From assembly GCA_958510875.1 (NCBI GenBank), contig OY294070.1:116788703-116852702 (forward strand): a stretch of 64,000 bases of DNA. The letters are read 5' to 3'. The notes under the pieces are model-generated. The model saw nothing but the letters and a program-made list of their open reading frames with translations, was not told where the DNA came from and ran no database searches. Within the stretch, counting starts at the first letter, position 1; every line of letters starts with the position of its first letter. Origin of the DNA: Endomychus coccineus. Its lineage: Eukaryota > Arthropoda > Insecta > Coleoptera > Endomychidae. The position numbers and the translations under genes were made by a program. Shown piece after piece: positions 1 through 10,809 of this stretch.

Positions 1-668
1 TGAAGTCTTCCATATCCATGTTCGGGATTACCACCAACAGCCTCATATGAGATAATCATGTGAGGTCCATTGCGAAAGCCGCATCACAAACACTTGGTTT
101 TCTATTCCGTGCCAAAAGTCACTTTAAATTTCAACAGCTCCTCATAAGCTATCAAGCACAGATTCGACCTGTTCTGGAGCACCGTTCACACGTTTGGAGT
201 GCGGCTCCTGAACATACGCTGAAGCCTTTGAATTCTATCAAGAACAGAGCTATTTGTCTGATTGATGATGTTACACTTACGAGTTCATTGGCATCTGTAG
301 AACATCGAAGATCTCTCCCTTTGCTGAAGATATTTCCATTGTCGGTGGTCATCAGAATTCTAGTCAGTTTTTCCACCACGAGAAATTCCAGATAGGCATA
401 CTAGAGAAGCTCAAACTAGTCACCCCTTCATTGTCAAACTCGAGACCTGCCGATCTTCTCCCTACCAGACTTAATTTTTCTATCCATCAGCGAAGATGTG
501 GAACTCTTCACTTAGTAGGGGTTTCCTCATGGCTATAACCTCCAGACCTCCAAGAAAAATTCGAATGCCTTTCTCCTCTTCCAACTTTCCACCCCGATGT
601 CTTCTCACACGATGTTTGGTTCCTTTCCTGTTATCATGTTGTCAAAGTTGTCAAAGTGTATAAATAAA
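1..668 (+). pseudogene. Non-LTR retrotransposon 3' end (family RT-A, copy 1)
   Basis: This is the C-terminal part of a LINE-type reverse-transcriptase polyprotein, cut by the window edge. It is readable from 60 to about 310, with LLISYQAQIRPVLE, SHVW and IDDVTLTSSLASVEHRR, the post-catalytic region shared by many arthropod non-LTR elements. The frame breaks near 310, where a few bases are missing relative to the copy at 35577-36190, and later again. The last part to about 640 matches the other copies only at DNA level. The element ends in an A-rich tail with AATAAA-like sequence near 660. Catalytic RT motifs are absent because they would lie upstream of the window. Assignment to non-LTR RT is firm; the clade is not determined. 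Confidence 0.8.
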
Positions 669-675
669 AGATTAC

Positions 676-886
676 ATATTACACTTACACGAACTGAAGG
701 TTTGAGTGAATTGGTTTATTCTCGAATATGTCTCCAATGTTAGGTGAAGAACAATATTTGAATTATTTCTCTCGAACTCGAATTATTGGATTCATATTAC
801 ACTTAGACGAAACACTCATTTTCCAGTTTCCAATGTTAGGTAAAGTGTTATGCTGTAAACTACAATATTTGAATTATTTCACTCGA
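676..886. repeat. Two-copy degenerate tandem duplication, about 100-115 bp unit
   Basis: The words ATATTACACTTACACGAA, CCAATGTTAGGT and ACAATATTTGAATTATTTC each occur twice in the same order: near 676, 733 and 751, and again near 794, 829 and 862. Spacing differs by indels. It begins directly after the RT-A tail. No coding role is seen. Confidence 0.6.
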
Positions 887-1929
887 TTCTACCTCTGCAA
901 AATGATTTTAGGTGTCAGCTAAAGACAGAAATTCCATAGATAACAGAACCAATTTCGTTATTGAGCTCCAAATCAAAAGGAAGAGTGGTATTCCAATGGC
1001 AAATAACGAGGTTGGAACATTTATTCGAAAAAAAAAACATGAAGACGCAACAGTTTATTCATTCAAACATTTGAGTTAATACGATACGAGTAGTTCCGAG
1101 GCTAGTCCTAATTTGGGAAAACTTTCTTCCATATTTTCCCCTAAGATTCAAGACTGTTTGAATCTAATCTTTAAAACGACGTTCAGCGCGGAAAAAGTAC
1201 CACCTCTTCTTTCTCCTTATAGTGACATCAAATATCTATGTCTCGACGAGAAATCAGATTCAGTGAAGGGAGATAAACGGAGATTCAATAGAGGTTACAA
1301 AGAGATCTGGTACGCTAGTTAATTTGTATTTACTTGGGTCAAGATAGTAACAAAATTACGGCATTTACTGGACCGTATCAGCTTGGATTATACTAATACT
1401 TATTACTTTATCGTCATTATATTTCTTATCTGATTACATTTGGTTCGAATTCCGTTCGATTGGTTATTTCTGTAGCGTACTGCCTTTCATATAAGAACCG
1501 TGCAGAGTTTGTTAGTTTCACTACGATCCATTACGGATCACATATAAAATCTCTAAGTGGTAACTTGAGTGTGACAAATTGAATTATTTATCTAGCTCGC
1601 CGCTTGCAAAAAATCAGGATATTATCGAAATGCTCTTGAGATTATCTAGTACTCGAATCAAATCCATTCTGTTTCCCAGAACAGGTTTCTATTTCCAGGA
1701 TCAAAAATTATTTGTCCATAATCATTATTATTCTTGGGAATGCATTGAACTAAGTAAACTCCAAAACAAGTAATGAATCATTCAATGCTTAGCGGTTTTC
1801 TCACTACAAATTTACGCTTGTGAAATTTTAGATATTTCCGAGATATCCAACTGTATTGTTTCGTACTATTTCCAGCTCTCTCGGTTTTCCGGAATATTGA
1901 AAATTTGTTTGATAGCTCAAAAATAGCTC
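887..1929. other. No gene recognised
   Basis: AT-rich sequence with only short, unconvincing open frames of 60-70 codons, such as those near 1113-1322 and 1579-1773. Neither resembles a family I know. No inverted-repeat or tandem structure was found. Confidence 0.5.
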
Positions 1930-2945
1930 TATATTCTATCAACGTAAATGAATATAATACAAATTCGTAAATTCTATCAACTCAACTAAAGATCTTTCTC
2001 ATTTGTAAAAATCCTAGATCCTATCTACTTACTTAAAGATGTTACTCATTTTCAAAAACTCATCAGTAAAAACCCTAGAATCTATCACCTTAACTTAAGA
2101 TCGTACTCATTTGTTAAGACCCTAGATTCGACCTACTTATTTTGAGATTTTACTAATTCGTAAAAACACTGGGTTCTATCAACTTAACTAGAATTTTCAC
2201 TCATGAGTAAGAACTCTAGATTCTACCACTCCAACTGAAGATCTTACTCATTCATAAAATTCTAGGTTCTATCCAACATAACTAAAAAGTTTACTCATGA
2301 GTAAAAACCCAAGATTCTCCCTCCACTGAAGATATTACTCATAAGTAAAAAACTTAACCTTAACTTGAGATCCTAACTATTGTTTGCAACCCCAGATTAT
2401 ATCAACTCAACTGAAGATTAACTTATCCATAAAAACCCTAGGTTCTATCAAGTTACTAAAAAATTTCAACCGTCAGTAAAACCCTACGATTCGATCTCCT
2501 TAACTAAAAAGCTTACTCATTCTTGAAACCCTAGGTTGCTTCAACTTATATGAAAATTTCAGTCCTCAGTAGAAATCCTAGATTCTACCACCTCGACTGA
2601 AGATCTTTCATTGGTGAAAAACTTAGATTCTATCAACTCAACTGAAAATTTTACGCAGAAGATAAAATCTTTGATTCTACCATCTCAAGTTGAGATCTTA
2701 ACTATCAGTAGAAACCGCAGATTCTATCAACTTAACTGAAGAACCCTAGGTTCTATAAAGTTAGTAAAAAAAGTCAATCACCAGTTAAAACCCTACATTC
2801 GATCTCCCTAACTAAAAATCTTACTCATTCTAGAAACCCTAAGTTCTTTCAACTGAACTGAGAATTTTAGTCATCAGTAAAAACCCTCCATTCTACCACC
2901 TCAACTGAAGATCTTATCAGTAAAAGCCTCAGATTCCATCAACCG
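1930..2945. repeat. Degenerate tandem array, ~50-bp unit with ~308-bp higher-order period
   Basis: About twenty diverged units follow the pattern CCCTAG-ATTCTATCAACTT-AACTGAAGAT-TTACTCAT-nnGTAAAAA. A longer period is also visible: ACCCTAGGTTCTAT and the following ~60 bases recur at 2435 and 2743, and ATTCTACCAC recurs near 2582 and 2890. This implies amplification of a block of about six units. The CCCTAG core looks like a plant-type telomere word, but it occurs once per unit rather than head to tail, so this is not telomeric repeat. No coding potential. Confidence 0.85.
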
Positions 2946-3359
2946 AACTAGATTTCGTGTGCCCTACCTTTTTTCTTATTCCATGAACCAACACGAAGTA
3001 CTTCGTCCGCTTCAGTCTCCTCTCTAGCTGTGTATTATTGAACAGCGGCATGTACTGGATGTTTACATGGTAAAAGAGCCTGTCTTCATAGCTCTTGGCA
3101 AATGTACTTATAGTACGTCTAGCACTCTCCATTCACAGGTAACGATAGAGATCACTATTTCTGAAGTACCTAGATTTGTTTTGGTTTAATTTGATTATCC
3201 ATTGTTCTATTTAATTATTAATTTTATCAGGTAAAACTGGTCACGAAATTTTGTTTTATAATATAGTGGAAGTTTATTCAAAGTTACGTTATTTTATAAT
3301 ACAAATTACCATTTATTATTATGGTTTTTATTGTATTCTCATACTGGAAACAAATATAT
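2946..3359. other. No gene recognised
   Basis: Sequence following the tandem array, with one 67-codon minus-strand frame (2929-3132) that shows no family resemblance. I see nothing else in it. Confidence 0.5.
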
Positions 3360-3557
3360 TAATGTGACGATAGATTTACGTCCAATGGTTCATTTTGTTT
3401 GGTCTGGGTCAATATAACAACATTATGTTTCATTCTATGCAATTCAGCTCAATGTTGCTAGGTTACTTTGAGTTGTTGAGATATTAAGTTGATAAGAATG
3501 AAATTTGAATTTTCAATAAACATTAGTATTTTTGAGTGTATAATAATGTGACGATAG
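3360..3557. mobile_element. Possible short insertion between 14-bp direct repeats
   Basis: TAATGTGACGATAG occurs exactly at 3360-3373 and again at 3544-3557. The 170 bp between them carry AATAAA near the right end (about 3516). A 14-bp perfect direct repeat is the size expected for a target site duplication made by LINE machinery on a SINE or truncated transcript. No tRNA-like promoter boxes are evident, so the inserted sequence is not identified. Confidence 0.4.
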
Positions 3558-3610
3558 GTCTATAAGCCTGCTTCAGTTGGTGTGACACGCCCCCCTCAAA
3601 ATAACACTCA

Positions 3611-3655
3611 TCCATTATTTATTGAGTCCATCTATTAAAAAACAGTAACGAAAAC
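3611..3655 (+). repeat. 45-bp sequence shared with 5254-5298
   Basis: TCCATTATTTATTGAGTCCA and the next 25 bases recur at 5254-5298 with one mismatch. The first copy sits just upstream of a Penelope-type terminal fragment, the second just downstream of a mariner-type end. The parent element is unknown. Confidence 0.6.
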
Positions 3656-3689
3656 TGTAAAACACTAACTGAACTAACGAATTGGAGTA

Positions 3690-3770
3690 AAAGGTCCTCA
3701 GTACTTTAACAGTATTTTTAGTGGATTTAGTGATTATTGAAGTGAAAACTTCTTTAGGCGCGTTGGGTAT
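3690..3770 (+). mobile_element. Penelope-like terminal repeat fragment
   Basis: TCCTCAGTACTTTAAC followed by AGTATTTTTAGTGGATTTAG matches the reverse complement of 51240-51290, where the same words lie beside a hammerhead-like CTGATGATGGC stretch next to a Penelope-type RT. This copy lacks the ribozyme-like core. Identification depends on that comparison. Confidence 0.5.
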
Positions 3771-3835
3771 TTCAGATGAGGGGTAAAACCATGAGTCCGT
3801 CACGTCCCGTCACGCTGTAGCTATATATATCAGGT

Positions 3836-5000
3836 ATTATGTATACTGCTGCGTGCGCAACTGCGGCCGTGCGGGACGCGGGTCAGGCGTCGCGTCAGGT
3901 AGCCTCTCTATACGCTTACACACGTGTGAATATCTGAGTTGATGTTGGTGAGCCTGCCTGTGTGAGCCAGTCCTTTCGATTACGGTATAGAGGACAGGTA
4001 TACGTATACACTGCGTATAGACACTATACACTGTATACAGCTACAACAGCACGCATATACTCGACGTTATTCATTTACTCAATCCTCCGTCCTCGTGCAG
4101 ACGAAAGTTACAGTTTTATGCTAACTGAAAAAATGAAAACTATCGTCGAAGTTACCAATAATGACGACGCAAATGAAGAGAATGCTGTTTAACATTACTT
4201 TCATTTACATCGATGTAAATATCAATAAATAATACGTTTTGAAAATAAAATAATGTGTATTTATTATAATGGCTATCGGGTTACATTCATACTCTTTACA
4301 GGGATTGTACCGCCCATTATACATTTTTTATTATTAAATAGAAAAATTCATATAATTGTTGATTGAAATGCTGATAGTTGTGAAAACTAAAGAAAAACTA
4401 ATAGTACTAATTTTCATTTAAAAATAATAAAATTGTAATTTCGGATGCTACAATAATTCAAAGATAACATAAAATAAATAGGTTACTTCATAATGACAGT
4501 CCACTTCTGTCAGCAGTGCTCGGTGAATGCCCGTTTTTTTCTTATTTATAGGCTGGTAATGTTTGTTTGGGGTAGCTGAGAAGAAACCGTTTGAGATTGA
4601 AACAAACACAGAATTCGATTTTTTTAAAGACCCAAGTCTAATTCTCCCAGTCCATGTCAGCTTCCAAATTAAATAACAAAATTGAGCAATCATTATTGCA
4701 ATACACTTATCACTCTGTAGATGAATTTGAGACTGAAAAAATCGACTACCAAATGTTTATTGAAGTTACAATTTTATCTTAATCCATGGAGATGTATTGT
4801 ATTCTCTCACGTCTCACCTTAAATACTTCGTTCGTATAATCGTTTGTCGACTTGAAAGAGGGTTTGTGATCGAGTGAAGGTCACCGAGGTGGCCGGATGT
4901 GATCACATCGATTTTCAATGGTACGTTTTAGTGAGACCTTTGCTATGTAAACCTTTGGCTTACTTACGTCATCGTAAGCGAAACAAAACCAAATCGAAAC
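3836..5000. other. No gene recognised
   Basis: 3836-4100 is richer in GC and in alternating TATAC/GTATA runs than its surroundings. A 76-codon frame at 3962-4192 ends in an acidic tail (NNDDANEENA), and a minus-strand 81-codon frame lies at 4448-4693. Neither resembles a known family and both are probably chance. The remainder is AT-rich. Confidence 0.4.
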
Positions 5001-5004
5001 GTTA

Positions 5005-5245
5005 ACTCCTCAAGCTATGTTGCTGTATTTGTCTCAAAAACAATTTGTCACAAGGAAAAATTCTCATCCCGTAAAACTGAAGTATACCAAGTTTGAACAA
5101 CAAATCTTCATTTGTTTAGAAGATAATGAACAAAACGTAATAATTTTTCAAAACTTCAACACCCTACCCTGTATCTCGGAAACGAACTGATTTAGAGAAA
5201 CATTTTATATGAAGGACCCGTATTATTCCTAGAAGTTCTATCGTT
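5005..5245 (+). mobile_element. 3' terminal fragment of a mariner-group element (same family as 6330-7084 and 52745-54070)
   Basis: The stretch with CTCATCCCGTAAAACTGAAG, CTTCATTTGTTTAGAAGATA and CTATCTCGG-type words is also found before the ACACCCTGTA end at 7084 and the corresponding end at 54070, in the same orientation. It is therefore a loose 3' end and not the inverted partner of the element at 6330-7084. No coding sequence is left. Confidence 0.6.
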
Positions 5246-5299
5246 CTATCTATTCCATTATTTATTAAGTCCATCTATTAAAAAACAGTAACGAAAACA

Positions 5300-5840
5300 A
5301 TAAAACACTTGTATATTAAGGTTCAACAAATCCACTTGATAAAATGCCGCAGTCAGTTTTGTAACAGGTTACTTTCGTTTTTTACGAAGTTATTTTCACT
5401 GACCGATTTAAGTCGTCAACCCTTGGGGTAGGCCAGGTAAGAACGGGTCAATGAACTGCTGTTGAAAAAACGTAGGGTGCGAATGTTGAGAACGTCAGGT
5501 AGAAAGTAAAACTATGATAGATCGAAGGTTACGAATTCCATGAATAGGGAGACATGTGTTAACATTGTATAAGATGAAATATGCGAATTATCTCTTTTAT
5601 GCTTTTTACCTGTTTCTGTCCCATTATTCTGCGGCATATATCATTCGTTTATTAAAAACTCTTTTAGAGCCGTTTATTTTGACACGGCTATCTGTTCGAT
5701 GGTTTCTCCAATATCGATAGTGAGATAGTTATATTCTTTTAGTTTTTTAAGTTTTAAAACGTTCCGAGGGATGTGGGAATTCATTAATAAAGGTGAAGGT
5801 TCTGCTGGCTATCTTCACACATATACATTTTTAAACTATA
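5300..5840. other. No gene recognised
   Basis: No convincing frame or repeat. It lies between a mariner-type end and the MITE, and its last part may be upstream sequence of the mariner-group remnant that resumes at 6321. Confidence 0.4.
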
Positions 5841-6320
5841 CCGGGTGGGCCAATCAAAACGGAACACGGCCGATATCTCATATACCATTCGTTTAAAAAA
5901 TATCGCTGGGACCCGTGGATTTTTCTTTTTTGGCGTAAAGATCTTGCCTATATCACCAAACTTGTCACATTCACCCCTTCTAACCCCAAAATATTAAATA
6001 GGAATGGGGGTCGAGTGGTACCTTATTTTAAGCAATAATTTTTTTTTCATTGTTCTTCCCTTATTCACTCAAAAACGACAGCATCAAATTTGTGAACTAA
6101 GATGCGTTGAACAGAGAATTCGATTACCTTCAAAATAAGGTACAACTCAACCCCTATTCCCATTCAAGATTTTGGGGTTAAAACTCACCCACGCGAGGGG
6201 GTGAAACTTACAAAGTTGATGATATAACCAAAATCTTTCCCCCGAGAAATAAGAATAGTTTTTTTTTAACGAACGGTATATGAGATATCGGCCGTGTTTC
6301 GTTTTGATTGGCCAAGTCTT
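5841..6320. mobile_element. Fold-back MITE with TA flanks
   Basis: The outer ~45 bases are inverted repeats: GGCCAATCAAAACGGAACAC with CGATATCTCATATACC on the left, and the reverse complement at 6265-6313. The inverted similarity continues inward through the ACCCCAAAAT and AATAAGGTAC words, so almost the whole 480-bp element folds on itself. TA dinucleotides lie at 5839-5840 and 6321-6322, fitting a Tc1/mariner-mobilised non-autonomous element. It has no ORF and interrupts mariner-group sequence. Confidence 0.8.
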
Positions 6321-7084
6321 TATATGTGGGAATGCATTGGATGAATAACAAACACATTCTCGTGTTAGTATTCAATAGACAGAGTTAAGGATGCCCTAGG
6401 ACAAACAGTTTCTTTGAAACTCGTAAGAACCTCAATCTTCGGGACATTTTTGCATGGGGTTATTCGGAACATAACGCTTATGCCACGCCGATTCATAATA
6501 GAGAAGATCTACCGAATCGTATTCGAAGAGCTTGTGGTGAAATAAATAATACATGTTAATTCGAACAAGAAGGTCGTTGAGAAATCGATGTCGCCGTTGC
6601 GTTGAAGTAAATGGATATCATTTTGAGCATTTATTATGAATTATTATACCATTAAATAGGTATTCAAATTCTTTTTTATTTTTAAAATAGCCTTTCCAAC
6701 GAAATTCCAAAAGATAACCCTGATAAGAAAAATCAAAATATTTCGAACAGGAAGCCTCTAAATGAAATTTATCAGACTATTTTATAGAAAATGGATCAGA
6801 GTTTTTTAATTTGTATACAATAATGATTTACGACCATTGGCGTAGGAGCTCAAGGACTTTAATGCGTACAAACCCCCATAAATACGCTGGTGTATTTGTC
6901 TGAAAAATATTTTGCCACCAAAAAATTTCTCATCAGTTTGAACTTAAAATCTTCATTTGTTTACAAGTAATCAAGAAAATGTAATAATTTTTCAAAACTT
7001 CAACCTATCTCGGAAACGAATTGAGTTGGAGAATCATTTTATATGAAAGACCCGTATTATGAACGAAAAAACTGAAACACCCTG
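6321..7084 (+). pseudogene. Mariner-group (DD41D-type) transposase remnant, copy A, with 3' end
   Basis: Readable pieces include MHWMNNKHILVL near 6332 and FAWGYSEHNAYATPIHNREDL followed by RIRRACGEINN near 6450-6550. These match the fuller copy at 52745-53590. Sequence between them, including the second catalytic aspartate region, is deleted. After the coding remnant, 6820-7084 is the 3' terminal region ending ACACCCTG next to TA at 7085-7086. It cannot encode an active enzyme. The upstream side is interrupted by the MITE at 5841-6320. Confidence 0.75.
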
Positions 7085-7086
7085 TA

Positions 7087-7840
7087 TATCTGAATATAAA
7101 TAACTACTGCCTTTCGTTCTAAATTGTTTGATAATTAATTAAGGTTATTCTAAATAATATTCTTGAACTAATATATCAATACCTAATACTTTAAAATGTA
7201 ATAATTACATTCAATATTTAATGTATGCCATTATGCCTTGAGAATTTTTTTCTCGGCAAAATTTCATTACTTTCTAATTAGTACCAATTAATTGAGGAAA
7301 TTGCTACTATATATATAGTTTATCCGTTTATATCTTTAATAACGTAGTTATTTATTATTTTTGGATTATTTTTGTTAATAACTTAGTTCAAATCAAATTT
7401 GAACTATTAAAATTATGTATTGCTAGATTAATTTAATATTATTCAATATGGTTAAATATGATATCAAAAAAACCGTATTCAGCAATTTACCTGATTGTGA
7501 TAAACCTACTAAATTAATAAGTCAATTTGATTAATAATTTCTCAAAACCCTATATAATATACACAGCGGCGCATATTCGTGTGCTGTTTTGCCCTGCATT
7601 ATCACTATACACTGAAAAGAAATAATACATAATTAAAGTAATTAACGTACATATATGTTGTCATGGGAAAATTTGAATGTCCGGGCTGAGTCCCTCCATT
7701 TGGTCGCTCCTGTTCAGCACATGTTCCATATAAAATTTGTATTTTGACTTACTTGTGTTGGTTTCCTTTTTCCAACTCCAATTTCATATTAATTTCCAAT
7801 TTCCATTGCGCTTTCCGTTTTACCATAATAATTATCCATA
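7087..7840. other. AT-rich stretch, no gene recognised
   Basis: Contains a short hairpin around 7387-7407 (AGTTCAAAT and its complement with a 3-base loop). 7560-7800 is less AT-rich but shows no frame or known repeat. Confidence 0.5.
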
Positions 7841-7844
7841 TGAT

Positions 7845-8275
7845 ATGCCTTCTTTAAAGAAGGAACTGCTGAGGATCGCCATACAATAGCTGTAGAAAGG
7901 GCTGGCATAATATTTGAACAAGGGTTCCTTCTTTGGATTGCAAGGACCGCCATGACTCATCAAATAACAGGTTCGGTTTTGGGTTATGGTAGAAGTTTCA
8001 TATGGAACTTAGACATAGGGGCAGATGGTTGGCATCACAACACTGGGTATGGATTGTGGTGTGTGGTTTCATTGTTCCTTACGTGGTATATTCTAATACT
8101 AACTCAGACTGACCAAGAACTGTTCTAGCTGAATTTACTGAACTTGCCCAAATATCTTTTCTCAAGGGAGAAGCCTTGCTCTTCTAATAATAGTCCATGC
8201 TATAGTTTGGCGAAGGTTAACGTACGTACTAGCATTGATACTCATGTCATGCACTCACGGTCGGAACCTTGTGGC
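7845..8275 (+). repeat. Unidentified dispersed repeat, plus-strand copy
   Basis: It matches, in inverted orientation, the block at 12150-12640. Shared words include CATAGGGGCAGATGGTTGG, CACAACACTGG, CAGGTTCGGT, TTTCTCAAGG and GGCGAAGGTT. The two copies are diverged by indels. Neither carries a recognisable protein, so the class (LTR remnant, Helitron or other) is open. Confidence 0.65.
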
Positions 8276-8690
8276 CTCATCATTTGCTATGCTATATGAT
8301 ACAAATAACAAATACGTTGTACGTTTATATTCCGTAAACATTATTATGACATAAGAAAACAGAATATTCTGAGTTATCTAACTTAGGATGAATCTCTTCG
8401 GTATATCACACTTTGCTTGAAATCGATTAAAATGTGGTCTGGGAGCTTCTGTATGGATATTAAATGAAAAATTAAACGTGTGGCACTCGGGGACTGCCGC
8501 GGTAAAGCTATTGCATAGCACTACGTCACTGGAAAAAGTTGGGCAGAAAAACATCCACTACCCCTTCAAAATCTTCACGAATTATGAGTGATAAAGAGTG
8601 TCATCTTGATCTTTATGAAGAGTATTCTGTGATAAGTGCATAGATAACTCTACTACCGGTAGTAGAGTTATTTATGGTGACAAGTGTCAG
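8276..8690. other. No gene; contains a perfect 28-bp palindrome at 8644-8671
   Basis: The palindrome is centred on TACCGGTA between 8657 and 8658, with 14-bp arms starting ATAACTCTAC. I see no other structure and no frame of interest. Confidence 0.5.
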
Positions 8691-9560
8691 TTGACTTGTA
8701 AACACAATTTTATACGGAAGTTTTAACGTTCAGATCTCGATAGCGCTTCCGGCTCCGAGATTTTCACGTGGCCTATCGAAATTAGAAGGTTCGAATTGTA
8801 TAAAAACACAATTACTTGGAGAGGAGACGGTCTTTTGAACCGCCTGGGCCCCTCTCCCGCTGTCTACTCGTGTTAGTGTTATATTTTTATGACAGCTCCC
8901 GTTTGACGAGTAGCCGTCGACCTCTTATCATCGATCTTCCACATATCGTTGCCTCGGCCGCGAATCAATTTCCCAGAGGCCTGGCATATGAAGCACCGAC
9001 ACCGGACTTTATGAGTAGAGCCATGTGGTGCAGCATTCTACCCCCGCAGGGGCAGCTTTAGTTCACCCCCGGCGGAGTTACTTTAGGCGGACCCACTTCA
9101 GGCGGACCCAAAGTGGAGCTACTTGCTAGACTCGTACAATGCCCCTTCTGGACTATGGTCAATTCCACCTCCTCGTGTTACCTGTTTCACCAGGAACGTT
9201 TGACGAGTCACCGTTCGGCTTCATTCAAATAGCCTACCGCATTGTCTACCAAGCCCGTGAATCCATTTCGACCAGAGAACTGGGATAGGAAGGCACAAAA
9301 TTTGGTTTTAGTGATGAACTGCATGTGGTGCACAGTTCACCGGATCTTAGGCATTGACAACGTTAGTTTCTCCCCGTAGGGTTACTTATCTCGAGAACGA
9401 CGAGAACGTGTTGCTTGCTGAATCTACTCCCGGCCTAACGCCGGACCAAATAGTTCTCTCTCGAGGCTAGTAGGTGACAGCTGAGTATACCTCAAACTGT
9501 TTTAATTAAATTTTCCTATTTAATCGACATTTTGGGGCCCGAGACTATGCTATTTAGTTG
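8691..9560 (+). other. GC-richer block with TATA-like box, possible retroelement leader
   Basis: TATAAAAA at about 8799 precedes a block clearly richer in G and C than its surroundings, with internal echoes such as GACGAGT (8899, 9205), GGCGGACCCA (twice near 9088-9110) and ATGTGGTGCA (9023, 9324). GGGGCCCGAGA near 9535 could be a tRNA primer-binding-type leader of an LTR element, but no terminal repeat pair or gag frame was found. An 81-codon frame at 8816-9061 has no family resemblance. Confidence 0.3.
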
Positions 9561-10800
9561 GCCCCGTTCATAAACTAACGACATGGAGCGAAAACCGCAT
9601 GCGAAAAGTCCTCGTTAAGACGTTCTATGTACCGTAAATTTGCACTTTTCTAACTCGCGAGCTACGCGCTTCTCACGTGAACGTCATTCGATTTATCGAA
9701 AATTAACCAATTCAAAACAGTTTTCGACCCAGTTTGGGGCTATCACGACCTTTTAAAAGGTTCAAAGTTAGCATTTCGACAATTTCAAGCTCGGCCGAGC
9801 TACATGGTAGGCGGGGTGGTGAGTGTTAGGTTATTTCGTTACGGTATTTGTTTTTTGTTCTTTTAGATTTTCGTTACGGTATTTGTCTTTTGTTTTTTTT
9901 TCTCTTGATTCGGTCGCCGCGCTCAAAGCCCGCGATAAAAGCTATATGCAATAGCTTAAAATAATAAAATATCAATAATATGTAAAAATCGAAATGTGTA
10001 ACGACCGTTTCCATCATATATTATAGCATTTTGCATACCTCGTCGTCTTCTCATACAAAGAAATTGATGGAACGTTAAGAACTCGTGAACGAGATCGGTA
10101 ACAATAAGATTAGTGGCCGATAAAAGGGTCGCAAACGTACACAAGAGCGGTTAAGTAATCTATTCGGGAAGTGTATATTGCGTCATATAGCTACAGAAGT
10201 TAATAGAGAGCGTTTTCCTAGACGCCTTCAGTGTGGACGGTGCAAATTTCCCATTTCGTAAAATTATATAGTGGATAACTATTTTATTAACTAACTTCCT
10301 TGGTACGCTTGTTAAAAACGTATAATAATACAACACGGTGCAGTATGTTAAAATTGCGAACACCATAGTCCGTTAACTTATAATATAAGTTAAAACAACC
10401 ATTAAACGAATTAACCTGTTGATAGAAAACAAATTCGAAAATAATAAAGTATGGGAGATTACAATCATTGCAATGTTCAACATTGCATAACCGCGTAGAT
10501 AATAACGTTTATCAGATTTATGGGAAGCACAAACTTCGACTTGTTTTTCAGCCCCCTCATTATCAAGAATCAAAATCAACTTCATACATCATATTCTATT
10601 ATACATGTAAGGATGGAATAGCTGATAATTCTGATATTGAACAAATAAAATGAAATCATTTTGTTGAATCCCTCTATCGAATGGTTCGATAATTGGCACA
10701 ATATTGTCTATGAAATAGCTATCCGCTGTTCACTGAACTAAAGAAATGACGCCATAGTTCTAATTGCTTCTTGAATCGGCTTATATAACACAAGGTATGT
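9561..10800. other. No gene recognised
   Basis: A short direct repeat TTCGTTACGGTATTTG occurs twice, near 9837 and 9873. Several 60-80 codon frames on both strands overlap one another around 9956-10653 without recognisable domains. Confidence 0.45.
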
Positions 10801-10809
10801 TCTCGTGTA

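Noticed and set aside
1930..2945. Interstitial telomeric repeat (CCCTAG words)
   Set aside because: The word occurs once per ~50-bp unit, not head to tail, and insects normally use TTAGG.
3837..4192. Overlapping frames of 64 and 76 codons as a divergent gene pair
   Set aside because: Low-complexity TATAC/GTATA sequence gives open frames on both strands; no conserved features.
8816..9061. 81-codon frame as a host gene
   Set aside because: No domain or homology impression; the open frame follows from local high GC content.
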